Assembly: GCA_036507695.1 (NCBI GenBank)
Contig: DATCIR010000321.1
Coordinates: 1-18,765, forward strand
DNA: 18,765 bases
Direction: 5' to 3'
Source of the DNA: JAKEGK01 sp036507695
Lineage (GTDB): Bacteria > Pseudomonadota > Gammaproteobacteria > SZUA-152
Below are positions 8,782 through 16,780 of the stretch, in pieces. The position numbers were made by a program, and so were the translations under genes. Position 1 is the first letter of the stretch. Every line of letters begins with the position of its first letter. A model generated the notes under the pieces. It searched no databases and was not told the origin of the DNA. It was given only the letters and a program-made list of their open reading frames with translations.

Positions 8782-8816
8782 CAACCCGCAACAAGGAAAT
8801 TTCTTGATGCGGGCTG
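8782..8816 (-). other. Second RNA hairpin just after the rpsB stop
   Basis: In the minus-strand RNA, 8816-8808 pairs with 8790-8782 (nine pairs including one G-U). After a single U-U mismatch, CAAG (8806-8803) pairs with CUUG (8795-8792) around a seven-base loop. It begins about 16 bases after the rpsB stop codon. It has no T-tract of its own, so it may protect the rpsB mRNA 3' end or act together with the adjacent terminator. Confidence 0.65.
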
Positions 8817-8831
8817 CATGCTCATAACCGG

Positions 8832-9710
8832 TTATTTCGCGTCAGCGTTGCCGGATGTTTCCACGGCTGACGGGTCTTCATCACTGACTTTAGCCTGTTT
8901 GCTGACCCGCTTCTTCGAAGTGACTTTTGCGGTTTTCTTTTTCTTCGGGGCTGATTTTGCCGTCTCACCAATCACTTCGCCGCTTTCGGTCAGTTCGACC
9001 AGTTCGTCTGCCGAACCACCGAGGTGCAGCGCTGGCGAGGCGTCATTGACGGCATCGGCCACCCCGCTGACATACAACCGGATCGCACGCATGGCATCGT
9101 CATTACCTGGTATAACATAATCCACGCCTTCGGGATTGTTATTGGTGTCCACTACGCCGATCACCGGAATACCCAATTTGACCGCTTCACGGATCGCGAT
9201 TTTTTCATGACCGACATCGATAACAAATATCGCGTCGGGTAATTTGGCCATATCTTTGATTCCGCCCAGACTGCGGTCCAGCTTTTCCATTTCCCGCGTC
9301 AACATCAACGCTTCTTTCTTGTTGAGCTTGGCGAAACGGCCGTCGGTCGCCATGGCTTCAAGTTCTTTCAGGCGCTTGATGGATTGTTTGACGGTGTGGA
9401 AGTTAGTGAGCATGCCGCCCAGCCAGCGATGGTTGACGTAGGGCATGTCGCAGCGCTCGGCTTCTTCCTTGATAATGTCGCGCGCGGCCCGTTTGGTGCC
9501 GACAAACAAAATGGCGCCTTTTTTAGCCGCGACTTTGCCGATGAAATTGACTGCGTCGTTGTAACGAGGGAGGGTTTTCTCAAGATTGATGATGTGAATT
9601 TTGTCGCGTTCCCCGAAGATAAACGGCGCCATTTTCGGGTTCCAGTAACGAGCCTGGTGGCCAAAATGCACACCGGCCGCCAACATTTCACGCATGGTGA
9701 CTGCTGCCAT
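8832..9710 (-). CDS. rpsB: 30S ribosomal protein S2 with a charged C-terminal tail
   Basis: S2 sits on the 30S subunit near the head-body junction and is needed for S1 binding. The protein begins with the conserved MREMLAAGVHFGHQARYWNPKM region. It has the GTKRAARDII and WLGGMLTNF motifs and the LPDAIFVIDVGHEKIAIREA and GVDTNNNP blocks that define S2. The family core ends near residue 235, but this protein runs to 292. Residues 254-274 contain ten Lys/Arg in 21 positions, followed by an acidic, small-residue end. E. coli S2 is 241 residues, so the tail is an addition. The ATG at 9710 has a GGAGT ribosome binding site eight bases upstream. A structured leader precedes it and terminator-like hairpins follow it. 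Confidence 0.98.
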   Translation of the reverse strand: MAAVTMREMLAAGVHFGHQARYWNPKMAPFIFGERDKIHIINLEKTLPRYNDAVNFIGKVAAKKGAILFVGTKRAARDIIKEEAERCDMPYVNHRWLGGMLTNFHTVKQSIKRLKELEAMATDGRFAKLNKKEALMLTREMEKLDRSLGGIKDMAKLPDAIFVIDVGHEKIAIREAVKLGIPVIGVVDTNNNPEGVDYVIPGNDDAMRAIRLYVSGVADAVNDASPALHLGGSADELVELTESGEVIGETAKSAPKKKKTAKVTSKKRVSKQAKVSDEDPSAVETSGNADAK

Positions 9711-9741
9711 AATAATTACTCCAATTGTAGGGTTAAGCCTC

Positions 9742-9812
9742 CATGAGCCCCATTTACCAACCCTGCCGGTCTGACCCGGTCAAGGCACCCTGGTATTATG
9801 TGCCGGCTCATG
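9742..9812 (-). promoter_or_regulatory. Probable S2 (rpsB) autoregulatory leader RNA
   Basis: In the minus-strand transcript ahead of rpsB, CAUGAGCC (9812-9805) is a perfect eight-base complement of GGCUCAUG (9749-9742). Directly inside the 5' arm, GGCAC (9804-9800) pairs with GUGCC (9788-9784) around an 11-base loop. The second half contains two CCGG blocks that can pair. The result is a closed multi-helix element 31 bases from the start codon. Gammaproteobacterial rpsB mRNAs are known to carry a leader through which S2 represses rpsB-tsf. The position and architecture fit, but I cannot run a covariance search. Confidence 0.6.
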
Positions 9813-9920
9813 TGTGGATTAATAAAATATTGTGTTAAACCGATCGTTTTCACCATCAGTCAGCGCCACAATATATACTTTTAGTTTGCCGCGTATTTTG
9901 TTTACCATAGCGGCGCGGGC

Positions 9921-9949
9921 TTTATACCATAAATAGCCCTTTTCAACAA
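9921..9949 (-). promoter_or_regulatory. Candidate sigma-70 promoter for the rpsB operon
   Basis: On the minus strand, TTGTTG (9949-9944) and TATAAA (9926-9921) are 17 bases apart. The -10 box is preceded by TGG, giving an extended TGn form. Transcription would start near 9914, about 200 bases ahead of the rpsB ATG and upstream of the folded leader. The -35 matches the consensus only in TTG, so the prediction rests on the extended -10 and the location. For map on the opposite strand I see no clear promoter in the same 319-base spacer. Confidence 0.35.
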
Positions 9950-10029
9950 TGTTAAGTCGTGCAGTTTTACGATTTCCGGTGTCTGATTGGCCGGACACGG
10001 CGTTTAAATAACTTTTAAATTTCAAAAAC

Positions 10030-10797
10030 ATGGGTATACATATCAAATCACCGGACGAAATCGGGAAAATGCGCGTCGCGGGCCGCCTGGCGGCCGATGT
10101 CTTGCACATGATACGCCACTATGTGAAACCGGGCGTGACAACCAATGAACTCGATAAAATCTGTCACGATTATATCGTGCACGAGCAAAATGCGATTCCT
10201 GCGCCACTGAATTACCACGGATTCCCCAAATCAATCTGCACTTCCGTGAACCATCAGGTATGCCATGGCATTCCCGCCGATAAAAAACTGAAAAACGGCG
10301 ATATCGTGAATATTGATGTAACGGTGATAAAGGATGAATTCCACGGCGACACCAGCAAGATGTTTTTCGTCGGCGAGCCTTCCATTCTTGCCCAGCGTGT
10401 GTGCCGCATCAGCCATGACTGCATGCGGATCGGCATCGAAATGGTCAAGCCCGGGGTCCGGCTGGGTGATATCGGGCACGCAATCCAGGCGCACGCGGAA
10501 TCCAACAATTGCTCGGTAGTGCGCGAGTATTGCGGTCACGGCATCGGCCGGCAGTTTCATGAAGAGCCCCAGGTTTTGCATTACGGCACGCCTGGCACCA
10601 AGGAAATCCTGGAACCAGGCATGACCTTCACGATTGAGCCCATGATCAACGCCGGTAAACGGCATGTAAAACTGTTGCCCGATGGCTGGACTGTGATTAC
10701 CAAGGACCGCAGCTTGTCAGCCCAATGGGAACATACGATACTGGTCACCGATGATGGCTTTGAAGTATTGACCCTGTACCCCGGTGAAGCCATTTAA
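10030..10797 (+). CDS. map: Methionine aminopeptidase, type I
   Basis: MetAP removes the initiator methionine from nascent proteins whose second residue is small. The 255-residue protein has the pita-bread fold ligands at expected places: D96, D107, H170, E203 and E234 for the two metals, and H79 for substrate contact. Motifs include CHGIP, NIDVTV, GHGIGRQFHEEP and TIEPM. There is no N-terminal zinc-finger extension. It is transcribed away from rpsB, the typical gammaproteobacterial layout, and lies 47 bases ahead of glnD. The bases before the ATG (AATTTCAAAAAC) contain no recognisable Shine-Dalgarno site, unusual for a core gene; leaderless or A-rich-dependent initiation is possible. Confidence 0.98.
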   Translation: MGIHIKSPDEIGKMRVAGRLAADVLHMIRHYVKPGVTTNELDKICHDYIVHEQNAIPAPLNYHGFPKSICTSVNHQVCHGIPADKKLKNGDIVNIDVTVIKDEFHGDTSKMFFVGEPSILAQRVCRISHDCMRIGIEMVKPGVRLGDIGHAIQAHAESNNCSVVREYCGHGIGRQFHEEPQVLHYGTPGTKEILEPGMTFTIEPMINAGKRHVKLLPDGWTVITKDRSLSAQWEHTILVTDDGFEVLTLYPGEAI

Positions 10798-10844
10798 CAA
10801 CGCACACCACCCTTATTTCTTACCCGGATTAAAGCTTTCCTGAC

Positions 10845-13523
10845 GTGTTAAACCCCGACATTCATACTGAACCGCCCGCTGAAATCGACTGGAACGCGTT
10901 CGACACAAACTTCGAAAACAACAAGCACCCGGTTTCACTGTTTCGCGATACCTTGAAACAAGCCAGGCAGCTGTTAAAAATCCGCTTTGAAAAAAATTAT
11001 GCTCCCGATCAGCTGGTTGTCCAGCACGCCGGGACGGTTGACAAGCTGTTAGTACGCGCGTGGCGCCACTTTATCGGAAACGACGAGGACAATCGGATTT
11101 CCCTCATTGCCGTGGGCGGGTACGGCCGTGGTGAATTGCACCCGGCATCCGATATTGACCTGCTGATCCTGCTCAAAGGCAGTCATCATGAACGATTCAC
11201 CGCACGCATTCAGGGATTTCTGACATTTTTGTGGGATATCGGCCTGGAAGTCGGGCAAAGCGTACGCTCCATCAGGGAATGTGTCGTCCAGGCCAAGCGC
11301 GATATCACCGTCGCCACCAATCTCATGGAAGCGCGGCTGCTGTGCGGCGACCAAAAACACCTGCTCGAATTGCAGAATAAAGTCGGCCCCGGAAAAATCT
11401 GGCCCAGCCACAAATTTTTTCAGGCCAAACTGTCGGAACAGGTTCAGCGTCACCACCGGTTCGGTGATACGGCGTACAATTTGGAACCCAATATCAAGGA
11501 GAATCCCGGTGGTTTGCGTGACATCCAGGTAATCGGCTGGGTTGCGAAACGCCATTTCGGCGCCACTACCCTGTACGATCTGGTAGCCCACGATTTCCTC
11601 AGTGAAAATGAACTGGAAACACTCGTTGAATGCCAGAATTTTCTCTGGCGCATTCGCATCGGACTGCATTTGCTGACCGGCCGCCGGGAAGATCGTCTTC
11701 TGTTCGATCATCAGCGAACGCTGGCCAGGCAATTCGGCTATCAGGATGACAAACAGCGGCTGGCGGTCGAGAAATTCATGAAAGATTATTACCGGACGGT
11801 GCTGGAACTCAGCCGCCTGAATGAAATGCTGTTGCAGTTATTCGACGAGGAAATACTGACTAAGCGTGAGCGCGTCAAGATTAAAAAAATTAACAAACGT
11901 TTTCATAACCACAAGGGATTCCTGGAAGCCAGCTCCCCGCAGGTATTCGAACATTATCCATTTGCCCTGCTGGAACTGTTCCTGATCATGGCCCAACACC
12001 AGGAATTGCGCGGTGTACGGGCCGGCACGATTCGCCTGGTGCGGGATAATTGCTGGCGCATCGATGACAAATTTCGCGCAGATGTCCGCAGCCAAAGCCT
12101 GTTCATGGAAATTTTCAAACAACCCCTGGGGCTGACGCATGAACTGCGGCGCATGAATCGTTATGGCGTGCTGGCGGCCTACGTGCCCGCTTTCGGCAGA
12201 ATCGTCGGCCAGATGCAGCATGACCTGTTTCATGTTTACACCGTGGACGAACATACCATGTTCCTGGTGCGCAACCTGAGACGGTTCACCGTTGCGGAGC
12301 ATGCCCATGAATTTCCGTTATGCAGCAAGCTCGTCAAGGAAATCCCCAAGCAGGAACTGCTTTACCTGGCGGGATTCTTCCACGATATCGCCAAGGGACG
12401 CGGGGGCGATCATTCCGATCTTGGCGCACAGGAAGCCATCAGTTTCTGCAAGCAGCATGGTTTGAGCCAATACGACGCCAACCTGGTCGCCTGGCTGGTG
12501 CGCCATCACCTGGTGATGTCGACCACCTCGCAACGCAAGGATATCAGCGATCCGGATGTTATCAATGAATTCGCCGCGTTCACCGGCAGTATTGAAAAAC
12601 TCAATTACCTGTATTTACTCACCGTCGCGGATATCCGGGCCACCAACCCGGGATTATGGAATACCTGGAAAGATTCCCTGTTGCTGGAACTGTATTTCGC
12701 CACGGTACGCGCGTTTCGCCGCGGCCTGAAAACCCCGATCGACCTGTCTGAGCAAATTGCGCAAATTAAATCGTCCGCGCTTGAGGACCTGCGAAAGGAT
12801 GGCGTTGACACGCAAGCAGTAAACCGTTTTTGGGTAAACCTCGAAAATGACTATTTCATGCGTCACTCGCAGGACGAAATTGTCTGGCACAGCAGGGCGT
12901 TTATCAACAGCAAGCCCGCGGATTTTCCCTTGATCCTGGTGCGCGAACAAACCCACCGCGGCGGCACCGAGTTATTTGTTTGCATGCCCAATGCGCAGTA
13001 TATTTTCGCCCTGATCACCGCGGGCATTACCCGTCTCGGTTTAACCATCATTGATGCGCGCATTATCACCTCCAAGAACGATTATGCGCTGGATACGTTT
13101 ATCCTGCTGGAAAGCAACGGCGACGTCATCACCGACCCGCAGCGTATCGAGGATATCAAACGGAAACTGCACTCCCTGCTGGATAAGCCCACTTGTGAAA
13201 ATTTACTGGCAAACCAGCCCGGCAAATCCCTGCCGCGCCGCTTGAAGCATTTCCCCATCGCAACGGAAATTAATTTTCACAGCGATACGCGCAATCTGAT
13301 CACCATTATGGAAGTTGTCACACGTGACCAGCCGGGAGTTCTAGCCAGGATTGCAATGGCCCTGGTTGAATGCAAAGCGCAGGTGCTGAACGCGAAAATC
13401 GCCACCTTCGGTGAACGCGCCGAGGATATTTTTTACATTACCGATGAATTCAACCGTCCGATCGAAAGTGTGGAGCAACTCAACAATCTGCGCGATACTA
13501 TTATTCAATTGCTGGATCAGTAA
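10845..13523 (+). CDS. glnD: GlnD, PII uridylyltransferase / uridylyl-removing enzyme
   Basis: GlnD is the nitrogen sensor that uridylylates PII (GlnB/GlnK) when glutamine is low and removes the UMP when glutamine is high, thereby controlling glutamine synthetase and NtrBC. The 892-residue protein has the full domain order. The nucleotidyltransferase domain has GGYGRGELHP at 91-100 and the catalytic DID at 103-105. A helical linker region follows. The HD hydrolase domain carries FHDIAKGRGGDHSDLG, with H513 and D514. Two C-terminal ACT domains begin near 705 and 818 and would bind glutamine. Length nearly equals E. coli GlnD (890). The start is GTG, with a weak ribosome binding site. It probably shares a transcript with map. 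Where E. coli has dapD downstream, here an exported protease gene follows. Confidence 0.97.
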   Translation: MLNPDIHTEPPAEIDWNAFDTNFENNKHPVSLFRDTLKQARQLLKIRFEKNYAPDQLVVQHAGTVDKLLVRAWRHFIGNDEDNRISLIAVGGYGRGELHPASDIDLLILLKGSHHERFTARIQGFLTFLWDIGLEVGQSVRSIRECVVQAKRDITVATNLMEARLLCGDQKHLLELQNKVGPGKIWPSHKFFQAKLSEQVQRHHRFGDTAYNLEPNIKENPGGLRDIQVIGWVAKRHFGATTLYDLVAHDFLSENELETLVECQNFLWRIRIGLHLLTGRREDRLLFDHQRTLARQFGYQDDKQRLAVEKFMKDYYRTVLELSRLNEMLLQLFDEEILTKRERVKIKKINKRFHNHKGFLEASSPQVFEHYPFALLELFLIMAQHQELRGVRAGTIRLVRDNCWRIDDKFRADVRSQSLFMEIFKQPLGLTHELRRMNRYGVLAAYVPAFGRIVGQMQHDLFHVYTVDEHTMFLVRNLRRFTVAEHAHEFPLCSKLVKEIPKQELLYLAGFFHDIAKGRGGDHSDLGAQEAISFCKQHGLSQYDANLVAWLVRHHLVMSTTSQRKDISDPDVINEFAAFTGSIEKLNYLYLLTVADIRATNPGLWNTWKDSLLLELYFATVRAFRRGLKTPIDLSEQIAQIKSSALEDLRKDGVDTQAVNRFWVNLENDYFMRHSQDEIVWHSRAFINSKPADFPLILVREQTHRGGTELFVCMPNAQYIFALITAGITRLGLTIIDARIITSKNDYALDTFILLESNGDVITDPQRIEDIKRKLHSLLDKPTCENLLANQPGKSLPRRLKHFPIATEINFHSDTRNLITIMEVVTRDQPGVLARIAMALVECKAQVLNAKIATFGERAEDIFYITDEFNRPIESVEQLNNLRDTIIQLLDQ

Positions 13524-13547
13524 ATCCGATCTGCACTATACTTGGCA

Positions 13548-13575
13548 ATGTTACTTAACTTAACCATGTTACTTA
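13548..13575. repeat. Two direct copies of ATGTTACTTA, 18 bases apart
   Basis: ATGTTACTTA occurs at 13548-13557 and 13566-13575 in the 98-base gap between glnD and the protease gene. The spacing is close to two helical turns, so a regulator could bind both copies on one face. No known operator is recognised, and the gap shows no clear terminator. Confidence 0.45.
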
Positions 13576-13621
13576 TCGAACAGCCAACATCAAATAATTC
13601 CACAATAGCGAACATCCGTTA

Positions 13622-14926
13622 GTGAACAACAACCCGGTACCGTATTCACCGCTTCTGCTGACCCTATTGTTGGCCTTGCCACTGGTCTGCGTTCCATTCT
13701 CCGTGTCCGGTCAACAGCATACCGAATCAAAAGATGAAGCGGAAAAACTGTTTTCCTCGCACAGCCAGAGCATTTACCAGATTCGCGTTATCGAACTGGC
13801 CACCGGCAACAAAGCGGCCATTGGCTCCGGCTTTTTGATCGACAACCAGGGGCACATCGCGACCAACTTTCACGTGGTTTCCAATTTTGTGCACCAGCCT
13901 GCGCGCTACCGGCTGGAATACGCCGGCGTTGACGGACTAACGGGCGAGCTGGAATTGGTCGACATCGATGTCGTGCATGACCTCGCCATTGCCAAGGGCA
14001 ATACGGGCGAAACCAAGGCTATCCGCCTCGGGCATAGCAAACTGTCCAAAGGCACACGGATATTCTCGCTGGGAAATCCGCATGATCTGGGTTTGAGCGT
14101 GGTCGAAGGCACTTACAATGGATTACTGGAAAAATCGCTGTTCGATAAAATCTTTTTTTCCGGCTCGTTGAATCCGGGCATGAGCGGCGGCCCCACCCTC
14201 AACCACGCCGGCCAGGTGATCGGCATCAACGTGTCGACCGCCGGTAACCAGGTCAGCTTTCTGGTGCCTGTTCACTATTTGAAAAATTTATTAAACGAGG
14301 TACAACAAAACAAAACCGATACGCCAGACCTCAAGACCCGTATTGAACAACAGCTGTTTTCGCATCAGGAAAAATTCATCACCAAGCTTGTCAACAGCGA
14401 ATGGAAAACCACCAGTCTCGGTCCGTTCACCCTGCCGGGGAGTATCGATGACATTTTCAAATGCTGGGGTGATTCCGATGATGACCTTGATGCGTTGATC
14501 GAACATGCCTACAGCAATTGCTTTAGCGAAGATCAGATTTTTCTGGCACAGCGATTTACCACCGGCGGACTGGCGTATACCTACGATTATTATCGCGGCA
14601 AGCAAATCAACAGCCTTCACTTTTATAATCTCTACAGCAACGAATACAATCAGCCGATGCGCACCAATAGCGCCAGCAAGGACGAAGTCGACAACTACCA
14701 GTGCCACGTTGATTTTGTGGAATTCTCCGGTAAAAACTGGAAAATGGCATTTTGTACACGCCAATATAAAAAGTATCCGTCACTCTATGACACAACCGTT
14801 TCCCTGGCATTGGTTACCGAAAGCGATGTCGGGCTGGTGATTCAACTTACCGCGTCAGGCGCCGGCAAGGACACCGCCCTGGCCTTAACCCGGAAATTCA
14901 TCCAACACATCACATGGCAAAATTAA
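13622..14926 (+). CDS. Exported trypsin-like serine protease with an unassigned C-terminal region
   Basis: The start is GTG at 13622. The N-terminus has a hydrophobic stretch (about 9-28) and a probable signal-peptidase site before QQ at 31-32, so the protein should be periplasmic or secreted. Residues 45-225 are a chymotrypsin-fold domain of the HtrA/DegP kind. The catalytic triad is H84 (TNFHVV), D120 (VVHDLAIAK) and S188 in GMSGGP. There is no PDZ domain after it. Instead about 200 residues follow that I do not recognise, containing four cysteines (C281, C300, C361, C378) that could form two disulfides in an oxidising compartment. The 434-residue gene overlaps the FHA-domain gene by 13 bases, which suggests a joint role. 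The substrate is unknown. A general quality-control role like DegP is less likely without PDZ domains. The ribosome binding site is poor. Confidence 0.88.
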   Translation: MNNNPVPYSPLLLTLLLALPLVCVPFSVSGQQHTESKDEAEKLFSSHSQSIYQIRVIELATGNKAAIGSGFLIDNQGHIATNFHVVSNFVHQPARYRLEYAGVDGLTGELELVDIDVVHDLAIAKGNTGETKAIRLGHSKLSKGTRIFSLGNPHDLGLSVVEGTYNGLLEKSLFDKIFFSGSLNPGMSGGPTLNHAGQVIGINVSTAGNQVSFLVPVHYLKNLLNEVQQNKTDTPDLKTRIEQQLFSHQEKFITKLVNSEWKTTSLGPFTLPGSIDDIFKCWGDSDDDLDALIEHAYSNCFSEDQIFLAQRFTTGGLAYTYDYYRGKQINSLHFYNLYSNEYNQPMRTNSASKDEVDNYQCHVDFVEFSGKNWKMAFCTRQYKKYPSLYDTTVSLALVTESDVGLVIQLTASGAGKDTALALTRKFIQHITWQN

Positions 14927-15855
14927 TCATCGAAGAAATCAATCGTCTTGGGCATGTGATCGGCCGCCACAGGTATGATCAAATGCCTGTGGCGGTTGGC
15001 CGGGGTTATCAAAACGATTTAATACTGAATGATCCTTTCGTGTCGCCTGCGCACATCATCATCAGCGAAGTGAATGAAGGCTGGCGGGTGGAGGACCAGG
15101 GCAGTGAAAATGGCGTGAAATACAAATTGCATTCAACCGGATCCCGGCCCGATCAACTGCTGTCAGGTGACGATATTATCCTTGGCCGAACCCGTTTGCG
15201 ATTGTATTCACCCGCGCACCCGGTAGTAGATGCCCATTTGCTGCCCACCAAGGCCAGCCTGCCCCAGGTTATCGCCAGCCCCGTCATTGCGGCAACGGTG
15301 ATTGTTCTGGTACTAGCCATACTCATTGTCAACGAGCTGTTAACGGCAAGCAAACAAACCGGCATCGATAAATTACTGGCAAGCACATTGCCGACTTTTC
15401 TGTTCGCACTGGCATGGGCTGGAATCTGGACTTTCGTTGGCCGGGTTATTACCCACCGCGCCTCTTTCCTGCCCCATTTCATCGCGGCGTTGATATTGTT
15501 CCTGATTTCCATGCTGACTGCCATCATGAGTGAATATATTACCTATAATTTGCACGATGAATGGATGGCGACCGTCGTTGAATTTGTCATAGTGGGCGCC
15601 GCCCTGGCGGGACTGTTTTATATCAACCTGATCAATAGCACCAATGTGTCCCGGCGCTCGATAATCATCACCAGTTATTCGGTAGCCTGGTCCATGCTGC
15701 TGGTGGGCTTATTCATGCAGTACGTAAACCAGCCGGAATTCTCCCCGAGTCCTGACTACCCAACAAATCTAAAAGCGCCGTTTGCCAAACTGGCTCCCAG
15801 CAAAACGCCGGAGGAGTTTCTTAAAGAAAGCGAAAAACTTTTTATTGTTGAATGA
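14914..15855 (+). CDS. FHA-domain membrane protein, five predicted transmembrane segments
   Basis: The N-terminal 100 residues are an FHA domain, the phosphothreonine-binding module. It shows VGR (28-30), S44 and H47 in the VSPAHIII strand, and NG at 66-67 in DQGSENG, so the key phosphopeptide-contact residues appear to be kept. Hydrophobic segments follow at about 119-141, 157-180, 185-207, 219-240 and 248-270. A hydrophilic tail of about 43 residues ends the protein (313 in total). With a cytoplasmic FHA domain and five crossings, the tail would face the periplasm, where the upstream protease should act. The ATG lies inside the last codons of the protease gene (13-base overlap) and the stop is seven bases before ppsR. 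A link between cytoplasmic Ser/Thr phosphorylation and the exported protease is my inference. No Ser/Thr kinase gene of the Hanks type is in this window. Confidence 0.87.
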   Translation: MAKLIIEEINRLGHVIGRHRYDQMPVAVGRGYQNDLILNDPFVSPAHIIISEVNEGWRVEDQGSENGVKYKLHSTGSRPDQLLSGDDIILGRTRLRLYSPAHPVVDAHLLPTKASLPQVIASPVIAATVIVLVLAILIVNELLTASKQTGIDKLLASTLPTFLFALAWAGIWTFVGRVITHRASFLPHFIAALILFLISMLTAIMSEYITYNLHDEWMATVVEFVIVGAALAGLFYINLINSTNVSRRSIIITSYSVAWSMLLVGLFMQYVNQPEFSPSPDYPTNLKAPFAKLAPSKTPEEFLKESEKLFIVE

Positions 15856-15862
15856 TCAAGCA

Positions 15863-16681
15863 ATGAAACGGCCTGTATTTTATGTATCGGATCGCACCGG
15901 CATCACCGCCGAAGTGCTGGGACATGGACTGTTAACCCAATTTGACGGCCAGAATTTCGGGCACACCATGATTCCGTTCGTGGACACGCCGGAAAAAGCC
16001 GAGCAGGCCCTGCAAAAAATCAACCTGGCCGCTGCCCAATCGCAATGCCGGCCGCTGGTGTTCAGCACCATGGTTAACGTGAAGGAACGCAATATAGTCG
16101 CCCGGTGCAATGCATTGTACATCGACTTGTTTGAAACTTTCCTCGGCCGGCTGGAACAGGAATTACACACCACAGCCGCCACTGTCATCGGCCGCGCGCA
16201 TGGTGTAGGAGAGACCCGTACTTACAAAATTCGTATTGACGCGATTAATTTCGCGTTAAAAAATGACGATGGCGCCAACACGGGCGGTTATAGCAATGCT
16301 GATGTCATTTTACTGGGCGTATCCCGTAGCGGCAAAACCCCGGCCTGCCTGTACCTCGCCCTGCAATACGGCATCATGGCCGCCAACTATCCCCTCACTG
16401 CCGATGATTTTGACGGTACCCGAATACCGGACGCGATAAAGCCATTCAAGAGTAAATTGTTCGGACTGACCATTGACCCGCTGCGCCTGCACCATATCCG
16501 GCAGGAACGCCTAGCCGGCAGCAACTACGCCGCACTTAAACAATGCCAGTCAGAAGTGCGCGCCGCTGAACACTTTTTCCAGGCCGAAAACATTCGCTTT
16601 CTGGATACCAGCAACATTTCCATTGAAGAGATCACCACCACCATCCTGCATCAAACCGGTTTGGAACGGCGTTTACGCTAA
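15863..16681 (+). CDS. ppsR: PpsR, PEP synthase regulatory kinase/pyrophosphorylase (DUF299)
   Basis: PpsR is a bifunctional regulator. It inactivates phosphoenolpyruvate synthetase by ADP-dependent phosphorylation of a threonine and reactivates it by phosphate-dependent dephosphorylation, thus controlling gluconeogenic flux from pyruvate. From ATG 15863 the protein has 272 residues, close to 277 in E. coli. It opens with the conserved VSDRTGITAE segment and has the P-loop GVSRSGKT at 152-159. DLFETFLGRLE and the DPLRLHHIRQERL block also fit the family. An earlier in-frame start at 15782 would overlap the FHA gene by 74 bases and add non-conserved residues, so I reject it. The gene is seven bases after the FHA gene and is probably co-transcribed. 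The target gene ppsA, often adjacent, is not here. Confidence 0.95.
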   Translation: MKRPVFYVSDRTGITAEVLGHGLLTQFDGQNFGHTMIPFVDTPEKAEQALQKINLAAAQSQCRPLVFSTMVNVKERNIVARCNALYIDLFETFLGRLEQELHTTAATVIGRAHGVGETRTYKIRIDAINFALKNDDGANTGGYSNADVILLGVSRSGKTPACLYLALQYGIMAANYPLTADDFDGTRIPDAIKPFKSKLFGLTIDPLRLHHIRQERLAGSNYAALKQCQSEVRAAEHFFQAENIRFLDTSNISIEEITTTILHQTGLERRLR

Positions 16682-16780
16682 GCTTGCATCAGAAACGCCA
16701 CTTAACTCGTTTACATTGATCCCGGATAAGTCTGTGCGATATACTTTCCCGATCATTGCCGATTATTGACCGAACGCTGT

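Noticed and set aside
9819..10109. 96-codon minus-strand frame crossing the rpsB-map spacer
   Set aside because: It overlaps the map start antisense and the candidate rpsB promoter. No recognisable product.
11049..11732. 227-codon open frame on the minus strand inside glnD
   Set aside because: It lies wholly opposite a well-conserved GlnD region and its translation resembles no family. It is a codon-bias shadow.
13688..13690. C23 in the protease signal peptide as a lipobox cysteine
   Set aside because: The preceding residues (P-L-V) do not fit the lipobox, so a signal peptidase I site before QQ is more likely.
15782..15862. Earlier start for ppsR at 15782
   Set aside because: The added residues are not part of the family, and the conserved MKRPVFYVSDRTG start lies at 15863.
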